From NCBI GenBank assembly GCA_005777235.1, contig SXND01000095.1:1-38432 (forward strand): 38,432 nucleotides of DNA, in the 5' to 3' direction. This DNA is from Pseudomonadota bacterium (GTDB lineage Bacteria > Tectomicrobia > Entotheonellia > Entotheonellales > Entotheonellaceae). The position numbers and the translations under genes were made by a program. The notes beneath the pieces are model-generated. The model saw nothing but the letters and a program-made list of their open reading frames with translations. It ran no database searches and had not been told where the DNA came from. How positions within the stretch are numbered: position 1 is the first letter of the stretch; every line of letters starts with the position of its first letter. This document shows positions 31,554 to 38,432 of the stretch, in pieces.

Positions 31554-33607
31554 TCTTCGCCCCTTTGCTGATTGTCCGGGAGGGATTTGGCCACAAGCTC
31601 GGCAATGTCTTGCACGCGCAGGCGCTCTTCTGCTCCCTTGGACTTGATACCATCTTCAAACATTTGCATACAGAACGGACATCCGGTCGCGACCACTGAG
31701 GCCCCGGTCTCCAGCGCTTGCTCGGTGCGGATATGATTCACCCGCCGACCAATGTTGACTTCCATGAACGCATGGCCACCGCCGGCGCCGCAGCACAGAC
31801 CCTTGCGCTGGTTCCAGGCCATCTCCTGCAATTCCACCCCAGGAAGCGCCTGCAAGGCCTGGCGTGGCTCGGCAAAGACGTCGTTATGGCGTCCAAGATA
31901 GCAGGCATCGTGATAGGTGATTTTCTCGTGCAAGGCCTGCGTCGGGGTCAGACGACCGTCTTGCAGCAGACGGGCAATGAGCTGACTGTGGTGCACCATC
32001 TCGAAATGCCCCCCAAACTGCGGATACTCATTTTTCAGCGTATTAAAACAGTGTGGGCAGTGCGTGATAATCTTTTTGACGCCGTAATTGTTCAACGTTT
32101 CGATGTTTTGCTGCGCTAGCATCTGGAAGAGGTATTCATTGCCTAGACGCCGGGCCGGATCGCCGGTGCAGGTTTCTTCATCGCCCAGGATGGCGAAACT
32201 GACACCGGCATGCTGCAAAATTTTCACCAGCGCTTTGGTGACGTGCATGTTGCGATCTACCAGCGAGCCCGTGCACCCGACCCAGAAAAGATATTCGGCG
32301 CCAGGATTCTCTGCCAGCAAGGGTATGTTGAGACCCTCGGTCCAGCCAGTGCGGGTGGCTTGCGTGCCGCGCCAGGGGTGCCCACGCTGCTCCATACTGC
32401 GCAAGGCCGCTTCCGCCGTTTCGGGCATGCGCCCCTGCTCCAGCACCAGATTGCGCCGCATGTCGATAATCGCATCGACGTGCTCAATCGACACCGGGCA
32501 ATTCTCCTCGCAGGCGCGGCAGGTCGTGCACGACCACAGCACGTCGTCGGTAATCACATCCCCCAGCATGGTCACGCCGCCCGACGGGTCTTCTGCGCCC
32601 GACAAGACGGCCTGAGCCGTGGCGTGCATGTGCTGCTGCAAGTCGAGGATGACAAATTTCGGCGATAGTGGCTTACCACTCAGCCAGGCCGGGCAGTTGT
32701 CTTGACAGCGCCCACAGCGCGTGCAGGCATCCAGATCGAGGAGCTGCTTCCAGGTGAAATCCGCCAACTTCCCCACGCCGAAACGCACCCGCGCCATGGC
32801 TTCTTCATCGCCTTCCAAGGCTTTTTCCAGGTCAGCAATGGGCGCCAATTCCCCTTTGGCGCGTGTCTTGTGCAGCAAGATATTGAGTGGCGAGAAGATG
32901 ATATGGCGTAGCTTCGAGTAGCCAATGTAGGTCAGCATGCCAAAGGTGACGACCATGTGGGTCCACCACCACAGGCGGTGCCAGAACAGGAACTGGCTCT
33001 CCGACATGGTCAGGCGGTCGAGTACCCAGGCAATCGTCGCCCCGACCGGCGACCAGATCGCCCAGCCGGGATGCTGATGTAATTCGGTCGCGCCGATGCG
33101 CAGCGCTTCGACCAGGAAACCGCTGCCGAGGACGGCCAGGAACCACACCAGGATGATCAGATCCTCGCGTCGATTGTCCAGGCCGGTGGGCCGAATAACA
33201 TAACGCCGATAGGTCAGCCCAAGCACCCCGATCATGCATAGCAGGCCGAAGACATCTAAAGTTAGAGAGTAAAAGAGATAAAAATTGCCATACAGAAAGT
33301 GAATGCCCAGGTCTTCGTGCACCGCCACCATCAGGGTGCCGATAAACAGCACAACGAAGCCGGTATAGACTAAGAAGTGCAGCAATCCCGGCCATTCCCG
33401 CAGGGTTTTTTGCTGCCCAAGCCCTTGCACGAGCATGACTTTCGTCCGGCGCCAGAGGTGTTGCAACCGGTTGTCGGGACGGCCTTGCATCCACAGGCGG
33501 ACGTTGGTTGACAGCGCCAGGCCCAGGAGCCCGAACGCGATGACCATCGCTAGATAGACCAACTCGCCACCTACGATATTGCCGTAAATCTCGCGCGTCG
33601 GTTCCAT
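31550..33607 (-). CDS. Membrane heterodisulfide-reductase-like Fe-S oxidoreductase, ETF:menaquinone oxidoreductase type
   Basis: A 685-residue fusion. Residues 1-245 are a NarI-like cytochrome b domain with several helices and candidate haem His (His77, His97, His210, His217). Then come two [4Fe-4S] motifs, [12 protein letters not shown] (295-306) and [12 protein letters not shown] (360-371), and two CCG domains with HCPHCFNT and LCCGAGGG plus GCPFCM, as in HdrB/HdrD. This architecture matches the membrane DUF224 proteins proposed to pass electrons from electron-transfer flavoprotein to menaquinone. No etf genes are in the window. It is coupled to iscS downstream and follows nuoI after a short gap holding a repeat. 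Confidence 0.82.
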   Translation of the reverse strand: MEPTREIYGNIVGGELVYLAMVIAFGLLGLALSTNVRLWMQGRPDNRLQHLWRRTKVMLVQGLGQQKTLREWPGLLHFLVYTGFVVLFIGTLMVAVHEDLGIHFLYGNFYLFYSLTLDVFGLLCMIGVLGLTYRRYVIRPTGLDNRREDLIILVWFLAVLGSGFLVEALRIGATELHQHPGWAIWSPVGATIAWVLDRLTMSESQFLFWHRLWWWTHMVVTFGMLTYIGYSKLRHIIFSPLNILLHKTRAKGELAPIADLEKALEGDEEAMARVRFGVGKLADFTWKQLLDLDACTRCGRCQDNCPAWLSGKPLSPKFVILDLQQHMHATAQAVLSGAEDPSGGVTMLGDVITDDVLWSCTTCRACEENCPVSIEHVDAIIDMRRNLVLEQGRMPETAEAALRSMEQRGHPWRGTQATRTGWTEGLNIPLLAENPGAEYLFWVGCTGSLVDRNMHVTKALVKILQHAGVSFAILGDEETCTGDPARRLGNEYLFQMLAQQNIETLNNYGVKKIITHCPHCFNTLKNEYPQFGGHFEMVHHSQLIARLLQDGRLTPTQALHEKITYHDACYLGRHNDVFAEPRQALQALPGVELQEMAWNQRKGLCCGAGGGHAFMEVNIGRRVNHIRTEQALETGASVVATGCPFCMQMFEDGIKSKGAEERLRVQDIAELVAKSLPDNQQRGEE

Positions 33608-33628
33608 GACCCTTTTCCCCTCGCCTTG

Positions 33629-33655
33629 CCTGGGAGCGCGGGCGTCGCGCCCGCT
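33629..33655. repeat. Half copy of the cloverleaf repeat
   Basis: CCTGGGAGCGCGGGCGTC (33629-33646) and the following GCGCCCGCT match 6595-6621 at 26 of 27 positions. It forms the first inner hairpin only; the second half is missing. It lies between nuoI and the Fe-S oxidoreductase gene. Confidence 0.75.
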
Positions 33656-33672
33656 TCAACCGTGTCAAACAC

Positions 33673-34170
33673 TCAGAACTGTGGCGCCTTCCCTTCCGCA
33701 ATGTCCGTGGGTAGATCGTCACCTAGTAACAGATTGCGCGGATAGAGAAAATTGTCGCGCTTATAGGCCGCGAGCGCAAAGATCCCGGTATCCATGCGAA
33801 TGGCATCACACGGGCACGCTTCGACGCACAAACCGCAGAACACGCAACGCAGCTCATCAATCGTGAAGGAGATGGGAAATTTTTCCACGGTGGGGTCCGG
33901 GTGTTCCCCCGCTTTGATGTGAATGCATAGCGCGGGGCAGGAAGTGGCGCACAGCATACAGGACGTGCAGCGTGGGGCGCCGTCTTCTTTGCGCATCAAC
34001 CGGTGCCGTCCGCGATAGCGCTCCGAGACCTGGGTGGGTTCTTCGGGGTACTGCTGGGTGACCGTGTGATGTCGTCCCAGGAGGTTGACCACAAAATGGC
34101 GTGTGGTAACCATCATGCCCCGGAGAATCTCAGGAAGATACAATTTCTGCCAGAAGGTGAGCGCTTGCAT
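33673..34170 (-). CDS. nuoI: NADH-quinone oxidoreductase subunit I
   Basis: A 165-residue NuoI. Two ferredoxin motifs, CTSCMLCATSCP and CVFCGLCVEACPCDAI, bind clusters N6a and N6b, which carry electrons from NuoG toward NuoB. The N-terminal LPEILRGMMVTTRHF is the usual helix at the membrane surface, and EEPTQVSERYRGRHRL is a NuoI hallmark. The gene is 6 bases downstream of nuoG. Confidence 0.93.
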   Translation of the reverse strand: MQALTFWQKLYLPEILRGMMVTTRHFVVNLLGRHHTVTQQYPEEPTQVSERYRGRHRLMRKEDGAPRCTSCMLCATSCPALCIHIKAGEHPDPTVEKFPISFTIDELRCVFCGLCVEACPCDAIRMDTGIFALAAYKRDNFLYPRNLLLGDDLPTDIAEGKAPQF

Positions 34171-34176
34171 AGCGTG

Positions 34177-35754
34177 TTAGCTTTCGTGAGTGACCACACA
34201 TCCGAGATCGCCAATCTTGGCGTAACTCAATCCCGCATACAGCGGTATCGCCGCCGCGATGTCCTGCAGCACGCCTTCTGCAGACGTATACGTCCAATCA
34301 TGGCCCAAGCCACGCGCCAAGCGGGTGTAAATCTGCCAGGCCGGCAGGGAGGCGCCACGCGGCACAAACGTCGCGTTCAGGCGCTGGATGCGTCCCTGAA
34401 AATTGGTGAACGTGCCATCGCGTTCCGCATAGGGAGCACTGGGCAAGAGTATATGCGCGAGGGAGGAGCCACTGACGGTGTTAGAGTTCTGCACAATGAG
34501 GCAATCGAGCTGCGTGGCCCAGCGTGCCACCGCCTCAGTCCCAAAGGCGGCGTCTAAATCGACGTCAATGGCATACAGGACGCGCATGGCCCCCTGCTCA
34601 ATCGCCTTGGCCATGGTCGCGAGTTGCTCTGCCGTAGCCGGCGCTGGCAGCCCCATGTCCTGCGCCCCGCGTGTGTTGGGATTTTTGTCAGCGCGGATGA
34701 GCAGCTCGTCTTCATACCCGGGGGTGCCGGGATACAGCACCACCTGCGGCGTCTGGAGCACGTCAGAGGCCAGTCGCGCTAGGAGATAACTGTCTTCGTT
34801 GGTTCCCTGCGGCGCCGCAATAATGCCCACCTCGGCGCCAGGATGGCCTTGGAGAGCCGCCACAGCGTGTTCTATGGCCATCGGCCAACTGGTCTCGTGC
34901 AGCATGCCACCTTGCCGTACCTGGGGCTGCAGCACACGATTCTCGTTCAACGCAGGATAGCTAAAACGCCCCGCATCACATATCCAGCTGACATTGACGT
35001 CATCGTTCTGCCGTGGCTTGAGGCGGTACACGTGGCCATCGTGATGATGGATATTGATGTTACAGCCGCGGGCACATCCCGGACACACGGATTTCGTCTC
35101 GCGCAGGAACCAGACGCGGATCTTGAAACGAAAATCCTTACTGGTCAGGGCGCCCACGGGACACACATCAACGGTGTTGCCGGCATACGGATTGTCGAGC
35201 TGCTTGCCAGGGAAGGTAGCAATCTGGGCCCGGTCGCCGCGCTCGAACAGCCCGAGTTCGTTGGTGTGGGACACTTCGTTACAAAAACGTACACAGCGCG
35301 TGCACAGGATACAGCGCTCCGAATCGAAGATCACATCCGGGCCAAACTCCACGACTTTACGCCCATGCACCTTCTCTTCCTGGAAGCGACTGCGATACAG
35401 GCCATGCTCCATATAATAGTCTTGCAGCCCGCATTCCCCGGCTTGGTCACAGATGGGACAATCGAGCGGGTGGTTGATCAGCAAGAATTCCAGGACGCCC
35501 CGGCGGCCTTCCACCACCTTGGGCGAATTGGTGAGCACCACCATGTTGTCCGCTACCGGCGTGTTGCAGCTAATTTCTAGCTTCGGACGCCCCTCCAGCT
35601 CCACCAGACACATACGACAGTTACCCGCAATGCTCAGCTTCGGGTGGTAGCAGTAATGCGGGATAGCAATGCCGGCCTCATGCGCCGCCTGGATAATGGT
35701 GGCGTCGTCACGTGCCGTAATCTCTTGCCCGTCAATAGTCAACTTTTTTGCCAT
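34177..35754 (-). CDS. nuoG: NADH-quinone oxidoreductase subunit G (short form)
   Basis: A 525-residue NuoG. The N-terminal [2Fe-2S] region (HYCYHPKLSIAGNCRMC) is followed by CPICDQAGECGLQDY with the HxxxCxxC-type N5 region, then CILCTRCVRFCNEV for the next [4Fe-4S], then CPGCARGCN of the molybdopterin-oxidoreductase-like domain. The C-terminal part is shortened compared with NuoG of about 700-900 residues but keeps a formate-dehydrogenase-like segment (NTVSGSSLAHILLPSAPYAE). It carries electrons along complex I. It lies between nuoH and nuoI. Confidence 0.9.
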   Translation of the reverse strand: MAKKLTIDGQEITARDDATIIQAAHEAGIAIPHYCYHPKLSIAGNCRMCLVELEGRPKLEISCNTPVADNMVVLTNSPKVVEGRRGVLEFLLINHPLDCPICDQAGECGLQDYYMEHGLYRSRFQEEKVHGRKVVEFGPDVIFDSERCILCTRCVRFCNEVSHTNELGLFERGDRAQIATFPGKQLDNPYAGNTVDVCPVGALTSKDFRFKIRVWFLRETKSVCPGCARGCNINIHHHDGHVYRLKPRQNDDVNVSWICDAGRFSYPALNENRVLQPQVRQGGMLHETSWPMAIEHAVAALQGHPGAEVGIIAAPQGTNEDSYLLARLASDVLQTPQVVLYPGTPGYEDELLIRADKNPNTRGAQDMGLPAPATAEQLATMAKAIEQGAMRVLYAIDVDLDAAFGTEAVARWATQLDCLIVQNSNTVSGSSLAHILLPSAPYAERDGTFTNFQGRIQRLNATFVPRGASLPAWQIYTRLARGLGHDWTYTSAEGVLQDIAAAIPLYAGLSYAKIGDLGCVVTHES

Positions 35755-35833
35755 GGTGTCGTCCTAGTGCTGCGCCTGGTCACAGCCCCGTCAGTGTGAC
35801 GGGGCACAATCATTGGTCGGCCTGGGCGCCGTG

Positions 35834-36922
35834 CTATTTTGGAGCCGCGCTTAGCGACGTCCACAGCCCAATCATGGCCAGATTCACTAACGAGATAGGG
35901 ATCAGATATTTCCAGCACATGCTCATCAGCTGATCCACGCGCAAGCGCGGTAAGGTCCAGCGTATCCACATCATAACGAAGACCAGGAAGAGCGTCTTGA
36001 GGATGAACCAGATCGGGCCAGCAATGACATCCGGCACCACAGGAATGGGGATGGGGCCGGAGAAGCCGCCGAGAAAGAGAATCACCACCAGAGCGCTGGC
36101 CACGAACATGTTGGCATACTCAGCCAGGAAGAACAGTGAGAAACGGAAGCCGCTGTATTCCGTGTGATACCCGGAGACCAGTTCCGACTCGGCTTCTGCC
36201 AGGTCAAAGGGGGTACGATTCGTTTCCGCCAGCGCGCCGATGAACAGCACCACAGCAGCGATGAAGCTGAAGGGGAAACAGCGCCAAAGGAACCAGTTCC
36301 AGATGCCGCCGGCCTGCGCCAGACTGATGTCTACCGTGCTCAACGACCCCGCCATGACCACACCGGCCAGAATCGCCATACCCACAGGGACTTCGTAACT
36401 GACCAGCTGGGCTGCCGAACGCATGCCGCCGAGCAGGGACCACTTATTGTTGGAGGCCCACCCGGCAATAATGATCCCGATGACGGTCAGGGTCGAGAGT
36501 CCGTACATATACAACACCCCGATATTCAGGTCAGAAACGATGATCACCTGACTAAAGGGCAAGGCCACAAAGGACATAAAGGTCACTCCAAAAATCAGCA
36601 TCGGGGCCAACTTAAAGAGCGGCTTATCCGCCATGGCCGGGATGATGTCCTCTTTGAGCAGGAGCTTAATACCATCAGCCAGCGATTGTGCCCAGCCGTG
36701 CCACCCACCGACGCGCATGGGACCGAGGCGATCCTGCATATGCGCCGAGACTTTACGCTCCAGCCAAATCAGAAACATCGCCATGACGGAGATAAACCCG
36801 ATCAACGCGCCTGCCACGTGTACCAGCGCGATGGTATACCAGGGTATCCACGTCCATGTTTTGAGAAACGGCAGAATACACGCCGCAATCGTGCTCAGTA
36901 ACCACGCGACCCACTCAACCAC
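35834..36922 (-). CDS. nuoH: NADH-quinone oxidoreductase subunit H
   Basis: A 362-residue NuoH with about eight to nine membrane helices. Signatures are [20 protein letters not shown] near residue 55, [32 protein letters not shown] (about 238-257) and [13 protein letters not shown], the last two lining the quinone chamber. It links quinone reduction to proton pumping. It lies 29 bases after nuoA on the same strand. Confidence 0.95.
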   Translation of the reverse strand: MVEWVAWLLSTIAACILPFLKTWTWIPWYTIALVHVAGALIGFISVMAMFLIWLERKVSAHMQDRLGPMRVGGWHGWAQSLADGIKLLLKEDIIPAMADKPLFKLAPMLIFGVTFMSFVALPFSQVIIVSDLNIGVLYMYGLSTLTVIGIIIAGWASNNKWSLLGGMRSAAQLVSYEVPVGMAILAGVVMAGSLSTVDISLAQAGGIWNWFLWRCFPFSFIAAVVLFIGALAETNRTPFDLAEAESELVSGYHTEYSGFRFSLFFLAEYANMFVASALVVILFLGGFSGPIPIPVVPDVIAGPIWFILKTLFLVFVMMWIRWTLPRLRVDQLMSMCWKYLIPISLVNLAMIGLWTSLSAAPK

Positions 36923-36951
36923 CCCGACCTCCTCCCCTCAACGCACTAGGC

Positions 36952-37329
36952 TCACTGCCAACGGGTTGGCTGCTTGATCCACTCGAGATCCCGCTTGCCC
37001 CACGCGTATACCAGCCCTACGACCAGAATCGCCAAGAAGACCGCCATCTCAATCAGCACAAACGGCCCGGCGCCTTTCAAGATGACCGCCCAGGGAAAAA
37101 TGAACACCGTTTCAATGTCGAAGATTAAAAAGACGAGCCCGATGATGTAAAAACGCGGATTAAAGCGCACAAAACCCGTGCCGGTGGACTCTTCACCACA
37201 CTCATAGGGCAGCAGCTTCTCGGTATGGGGATCTGAAGGACGAATGAGACTACTAATAAAGAGGTTCAGCGCTACGAAAATCAGCCCGATAACGAGAAAC
37301 CAAAAAGCGTTGTAAAACCCATCCAACAT
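36952..37329 (-). CDS. nuoA: NADH-quinone oxidoreductase subunit A
   Basis: A 125-residue NuoA with three membrane helices. The loop KLLPYECGEESTGTGFVRFN carries the conserved E-C-G motif, and FLIFDIETVFIFPWAV is the second family hallmark. It is the first gene of a minus-strand run nuoA-H-G-I; AAGGAG precedes its ATG and a promoter lies just upstream. nuoB, C and D, normally next to nuoA, are absent. Confidence 0.95.
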   Translation of the reverse strand: MLDGFYNAFWFLVIGLIFVALNLFISSLIRPSDPHTEKLLPYECGEESTGTGFVRFNPRFYIIGLVFLIFDIETVFIFPWAVILKGAGPFVLIEMAVFLAILVVGLVYAWGKRDLEWIKQPTRWQ

Positions 37330-37371
37330 AGTGACAACTCCTTCTAGGCATGTCGGTTCGAGGCGGGCTCT

Positions 37372-37401
37372 AGTTTACCCGATGCTTTTGGAGACTGTCA
37401 A
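37372..37401 (-). promoter_or_regulatory. Sigma70-type promoter of the nuoA-led operon
   Basis: On the minus strand a perfect TTGACA (37401-37396) is followed after 18 bases by TAAACT (37377-37372, 4 of 6). It is 43 bases from the nuoA start codon and just beyond the hairpin that ends the erpA unit. Confidence 0.55.
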
Positions 37402-37466
37402 CAGTTGGGAGTTGGGTGAGAGCGTCAAGAAACGCGGGCCACAACCATACAAGGTCCGAGGGCACG

Positions 37467-37499
37467 CGCGCCTGCTCTGTGAGACCCAGAACAGGCGCG
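37467..37499 (-). terminator. Hairpin terminator downstream of the ErpA/IscA gene
   Basis: CGCGCCTG (37467-37474) pairs with CAGGCGCG (37492-37499), extended by TCTG/CAGA inside with one mismatch. It starts 22 bases after the erpA stop codon on the minus strand. There is no clear T-run. Confidence 0.45.
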
Positions 37500-37521
37500 G
37501 ATACGACAGACGACGGTCAGC

Positions 37522-37842
37522 CTAGTGGAAGGACTGCCCGCAACCGCAGGTCGTCTTGGCATTCGGGTTGGAAATCTTGAAACCCGACTGCATCAAACCG
37601 TCAATGTAATCGACTTCGGCGCCAGCGAGATACAGCGCACTCTTCATATCCACAAACACCCTGACACCATTGCACGTCAGTACCTTGTCTGTCGGGGCGT
37701 GCTCTTCCTCAAGGCCCATCTGGTATTGTAGACCTGAACAGCCGCCTCCGACCACACGCATACGGAGCGCATATTTGTCCTGCATATCATCTGGGGCGAG
37801 TTCGCGGATCTTGGTGGCAGCGGCATCGGTAATGGTAATCAT
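37522..37842 (-). CDS. erpA: HesB/IscA-family iron-sulfur cluster carrier (ErpA-like)
   Basis: A 106-residue A-type Fe-S carrier. The three ligand cysteines lie in GGGCSGLQY and near the end in TTCGCGQSF; DMKSALYLAGAEVDYID and QSGFKISNPNAK are family hallmarks. It receives clusters from the Isc machinery and hands them to enzymes such as complex I. The ATG at 37842 follows GGGAGAAAAGAG; a longer frame to 37953 is not supported. It lies upstream of the nuo-iscS run, in the same direction but with its own terminator-like hairpin. ErpA versus IscA cannot be separated by eye. Confidence 0.9.
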   Translation of the reverse strand: MITITDAAATKIRELAPDDMQDKYALRMRVVGGGCSGLQYQMGLEEEHAPTDKVLTCNGVRVFVDMKSALYLAGAEVDYIDGLMQSGFKISNPNAKTTCGCGQSFH

Positions 37843-38240
37843 CTCTTTTCTCCCGTACACTGCAAAGCTCGTTACAGCATGCACGTGACTGTATACTACA
37901 TCGCCCGTCAAGCGGGACATTACACCCAGAACATAGATACAGCACAGTATCACAGCCTAGGTATGATGTTACTGTATCACACCCATCGGGGATTTCCAAA
38001 TTGGGGTGGGGCTCCCGCTGCCCCGTTTGCTCCCCGTGTCTGTCATGTCCTGCGCTCTGATCTGATGGCGGTCTGGCTGTTCGCCAGCACATCGTGCCAT
38101 GGTCTTGACAGCATCGCGTGGTGCCCTATAATCGTCACCTGCAAGTGCTGCAACATCTTATATATATTACGTGTCATGGCATTTCTGGACTTGCGAGCAA
38201 CGCGGACGGGGCACAAGAGTGTGCGCGTCACAGCCCAAAC
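37843..38240. other. Intergenic stretch of about 400 bases, no gene seen
   Basis: The segment lies between the divergent side of the ErpA-like gene and the 3' end of a partial tnpB. It contains an AT-rich patch (about 38157-38175) and two similar GTATCACA strings (about 37949-37983), but no convincing frame, RNA gene or strong inverted repeat. It should include the erpA promoter and the right end of the transposon. Confidence 0.5.
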
Positions 38241-38432
38241 CTAGAGAAGCGTGGAGTCCGGAGCCTGTCCACCACTCCCGCCAACCGCTGAGAAGCGGTC
38301 TGGCGGGAGCTTGGCGCTGGCTTCCACCAGCGCCAGCCGAAGCTGGTGCGGCTGCGCTACCATGCGCCGCTTGACTGCGGCGCGCTGTGCGATGTTCTGG
38401 GCCGCATTGCAGTCTGCCGATATGGTGTCGCC
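38241..38432 (-). CDS. tnpB: TnpB (IS605 OrfB family), C-terminal part, cut by the window edge
   Basis: The minus strand is open from the right edge to a TAG at 38241, giving 63 residues. The first part, GDTISADCNAAQNIAQRA, is the final RuvC motif of TnpB (A-D-x-N-A-A-x-N-I, with its catalytic Asp). A low-complexity tail of about 40 residues follows. Sequence differs clearly from the tnpB at 7395-8501, so this is a second element family. The N-terminal part, catalytic residues and zinc ribbon lie outside the window, so intactness is unknown. Confidence 0.7.
   Translation of the reverse strand, partial: GDTISADCNAAQNIAQRAAVKRRMVAQPHQLRLALVEASAKLPPDRFSAVGGSGGQAPDSTLL
38275..38309 (-). repeat. 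GNRA-capped 15-bp hairpin in the tnpB 3' region
   Basis: CTCCCGCCAACCGCT pairs with AGCGGT-C-TGGCGGGAG with one bulged C, closed by GAGA on the plus strand (TCTC on the minus strand). It lies in the last codons of the partial tnpB, where omega RNA scaffolds of related elements begin. Confidence 0.65.
38312..38335 (-). repeat. Second hairpin in the tnpB 3' region
   Basis: TGGCGCTGG (38312-38320) pairs perfectly with CCAGCGCCA (38327-38335) around six bases. With the neighbouring hairpin it forms a compact two-stem block typical of a structured RNA. Confidence 0.65.

Noticed and set aside
32832-33722. 296-codon minus-strand frame
   Set aside because: It lies in another frame of the Fe-S oxidoreductase gene and is Arg-rich without domains.
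34843-36901. Two 245-codon plus-strand frames
   Set aside because: They are antisense to nuoG and nuoH, which are unmistakable.
1-38432. CRISPR arrays, tRNA and rRNA genes
   Set aside because: I looked for regularly spaced repeats and for tRNA-like TTC-GA loops with pairing arms and saw none that held up.

Overview
The window reads as chromosomal DNA from a GC-rich, diderm bacterium. Support comes from a GT9 heptosyltransferase-type glycosyltransferase, lipoprotein and periplasmic proteins, a respiratory complex I cluster and a large membrane Fe-S oxidoreductase of the electron-transfer-flavoprotein:menaquinone type. The PxxKW protein, the HdrD-like oxidoreductase and the general gene style suggest a deltaproteobacterium-like or Tectomicrobia (Entotheonella)-like lineage. 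That assignment is inference; no rRNA or tRNA gene is visible to settle it.

Layout. 1-6.6 kb: the 3' part of a large Ig-like repeat surface protein, a 4HBT thioesterase, a divergent NadD, a PheA-TyrA fusion for Phe/Tyr synthesis, a periplasmic cupredoxin and a HisN-type phosphatase. 6.6-9.6 kb: a cloverleaf repeat, a methyltransferase, a TnpB-only insertion element and HisC. 10.1-14.6 kb: a regulatory-looking cluster with two paralogous PRA-PH (MazG-like) genes, one fused to a zinc ribbon and PilZ domain and stripped of catalytic residues, around an unknown membrane protein with 22-residue Trp repeats; then an M48 protease and a secreted Ig-like protein. 14.7-17.0 kb: a minus-strand operon of a beta-propeller protein, a bifunctional nuclease family protein and a Lon N-domain protein.

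17.2-21.3 kb: three overlapping genes, a MotA/ZorA-like proton-channel protein with a long coiled-coil tail, a MotB/ZorB-like OmpA protein and an EH_Signature (ZorC-like) protein. This is a Zorya-type anti-phage module with no ZorD helicase beside it. 21.4-26.4 kb: a PxxKW Cys-rich protein, a fatty-acid desaturase, an FmdB zinc ribbon, a GT9 enzyme, a formyl-CoA:oxalate CoA-transferase-like enzyme and a divergent YchF-like P-loop NTPase. 26.5-28.6 kb: a predicted pentameric ligand-gated ion channel fused behind a dCache sensor domain, probably the most unusual single protein here.

28.8-37.4 kb: a long minus-strand run reading nuoA-nuoH-nuoG-nuoI, the membrane Fe-S oxidoreductase, iscS, thiD and a second nadD-like gene. 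A good sigma70-type promoter lies before nuoA. The run joins electron transport with Fe-S, thiamine and NAD cofactor supply. It is preceded by an ErpA/IscA Fe-S carrier. The right edge cuts through a second, different tnpB whose 3' end carries strong hairpins. Two close and one looser copy of a cloverleaf-type repeat are scattered through the window.
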